DNA of 64,000 bases, taken from contig NZ_SORI01000002.1 in assembly GCF_004366815.1 (NCBI RefSeq), positions 186,001 through 250,000 of the forward strand, given 5' to 3'. The notes beneath the pieces were generated by a model that did not search any database, was not told the origin of the DNA, and was given only the letters and a program-made list of their open reading frames with translations. Below are positions 63,557-64,000 of the stretch, in pieces (position 1 is the first letter of the stretch; each line of letters opens with the position of its first letter). Source of the stretch: Aminivibrio pyruvatiphilus (GTDB lineage: Bacteria; Synergistota; Synergistia; Synergistales; Aminobacteriaceae). A program made the translations under genes and the position numbers.

Positions 63557-64000
63557 GGGCAGGGAAGACGGACAATCTCAAGAGCCTCTATGAAAAAACC
63601 TTTGACGCCATCGGGAAGGGAGTTGAAAGTTTCTTCCCCCGTCTGGAAGCACGGGAAGTTGGCACCGTGAAGACAGTGAACACGGGAATTGCCACCGTAT
63701 CGGGTCTTCCCGGCGCAGGGTACGAGGAACTGCTCGAATTTCCCGGAGGTGTTTTCGGCATAGCCTTCAACGTGGATGAAGACGAAATCGGCGTGGTCCT
63801 GCTGGGCGAGTATTCCCACCTTTTTGCCGGAGACGAGGTCCGGCGCACTGGACGGGTCATGGACATCCCGGTGGGACATGAACTGTTCGGCAGGGTCATT
63901 GACCCCCTTGGACGACCCCTCGACGATGAAGGCCCGATCCGGTCATCACAGCGTCTGCCCATTGAACGGCCTTCGGTGCCCATCATGGACAGAGCACCTG
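63553..64000 (+). CDS. atpA: N-ATPase alpha subunit (5' part, cut by window edge)
   Basis: The first 149 codons are present. The N-terminal beta-barrel has EVGTVKTVNTGIATVSGLPGAGYEELLEFPGG, then EIGVVLLGEYSHLFAGDEVRRTGRVMDIPVG and FGRVIDPLGRPLDDEGPI, typical of alpha subunits. The nucleotide-binding domain lies beyond the edge. The start overlaps atpF (ATGA). atpG should follow outside the window. Confidence 0.95.
   Translation, partial: MRAGKTDNLKSLYEKTFDAIGKGVESFFPRLEAREVGTVKTVNTGIATVSGLPGAGYEELLEFPGGVFGIAFNVDEDEIGVVLLGEYSHLFAGDEVRRTGRVMDIPVGHELFGRVIDPLGRPLDDEGPIRSSQRLPIERPSVPIMDRAP

Overview
The window is GC-rich (roughly 60 percent by eye), densely coded and almost entirely chromosomal in character. 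I see no insertion sequences, phage genes, CRISPR array or rRNA, and no tRNA that I could recognise. The gene mix suggests an anaerobic, amino-acid- and organic-acid-using bacterium of the Synergistota type. It includes TRAP and tripartite tricarboxylate transporters, a LysW carrier operon, a 5-oxoprolinase cluster, an N-type Na+ ATPase and a remB-gyrB pair. The phylum is an inference from gene content; no marker gene was compared.

Layout. 1-1206 (-) is the N-terminal part of a secreted beta-helix repeat protein cut by the window edge. 1585-3720 (-) holds small secreted or membrane proteins of unknown function. 3838-6342 (-) is a large LuxR-type ATPase regulator. 6440-10070 (-) is a coupled pair, a DUF3160 protein and an exported MEMO-like protein. 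10306-11208 (-) is a YitT-family membrane protein. 11318-13443 (+) is remB-gyrB, ending in a strong terminator. 13505-16130 holds an iron-dependent alcohol dehydrogenase (-), a small membrane protein (+) and an EamA transporter (+).

16192-26991 (-) is one eleven-gene hexuronate-catabolism block: iclR/kdgR-like, kduI, dctQMP (TRAP), a zinc dehydrogenase, kduD, tctCBA and a second zinc dehydrogenase. A consensus-like promoter and a KdgR-like palindrome precede it. KduI and KduD convert pectin- or glycosaminoglycan-derived unsaturated uronate products to 2-keto-3-deoxygluconate. The two transporters and two dehydrogenases probably supply or process related sugar acids. 27173-33737 (-) is a full phosphate regulon operon, pstSCAB-phoU-phoB-phoR, with candidate Pho boxes upstream and a terminator downstream.

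33921-43005 holds an Asp/Glu racemase, a membrane metallophosphoesterase, a sodium:solute symporter, a class II aldolase and an RluA-type pseudouridine synthase. It ends with a translationally coupled operon, tetR-hlyD-ftsX-like permease-ATPase-cupin, which has a palindromic TetR operator. 43275-48358 (+) is the complete lysWXYZJK operon for LysW-carried lysine and/or ornithine synthesis, including the 57-residue LysW. 48412-53092 (-) is a ycsG-kipI-kipA-ycsF-ycsI type cluster for 5-oxoproline use. 53314-57694 (+) is an ABC importer operon with an embedded LOG-like gene. 57698-58480 (-) is a TauE/SafE permease.

After a lower-GC gap of about 650 bases, 59132 to the window end is an N-ATPase operon, atpDCQRBEFA, with atpA cut by the edge. 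Its c subunit carries the Na+ ligand pattern, and its b subunit carries a delta-like C-terminal domain.

Recurrent structural signals are GC-rich hairpins without U-tracts just after three solute-binding-protein genes (tctC, dctP, pstS), shared terminators between convergent units, and 4-base ATGA overlaps inside operons.
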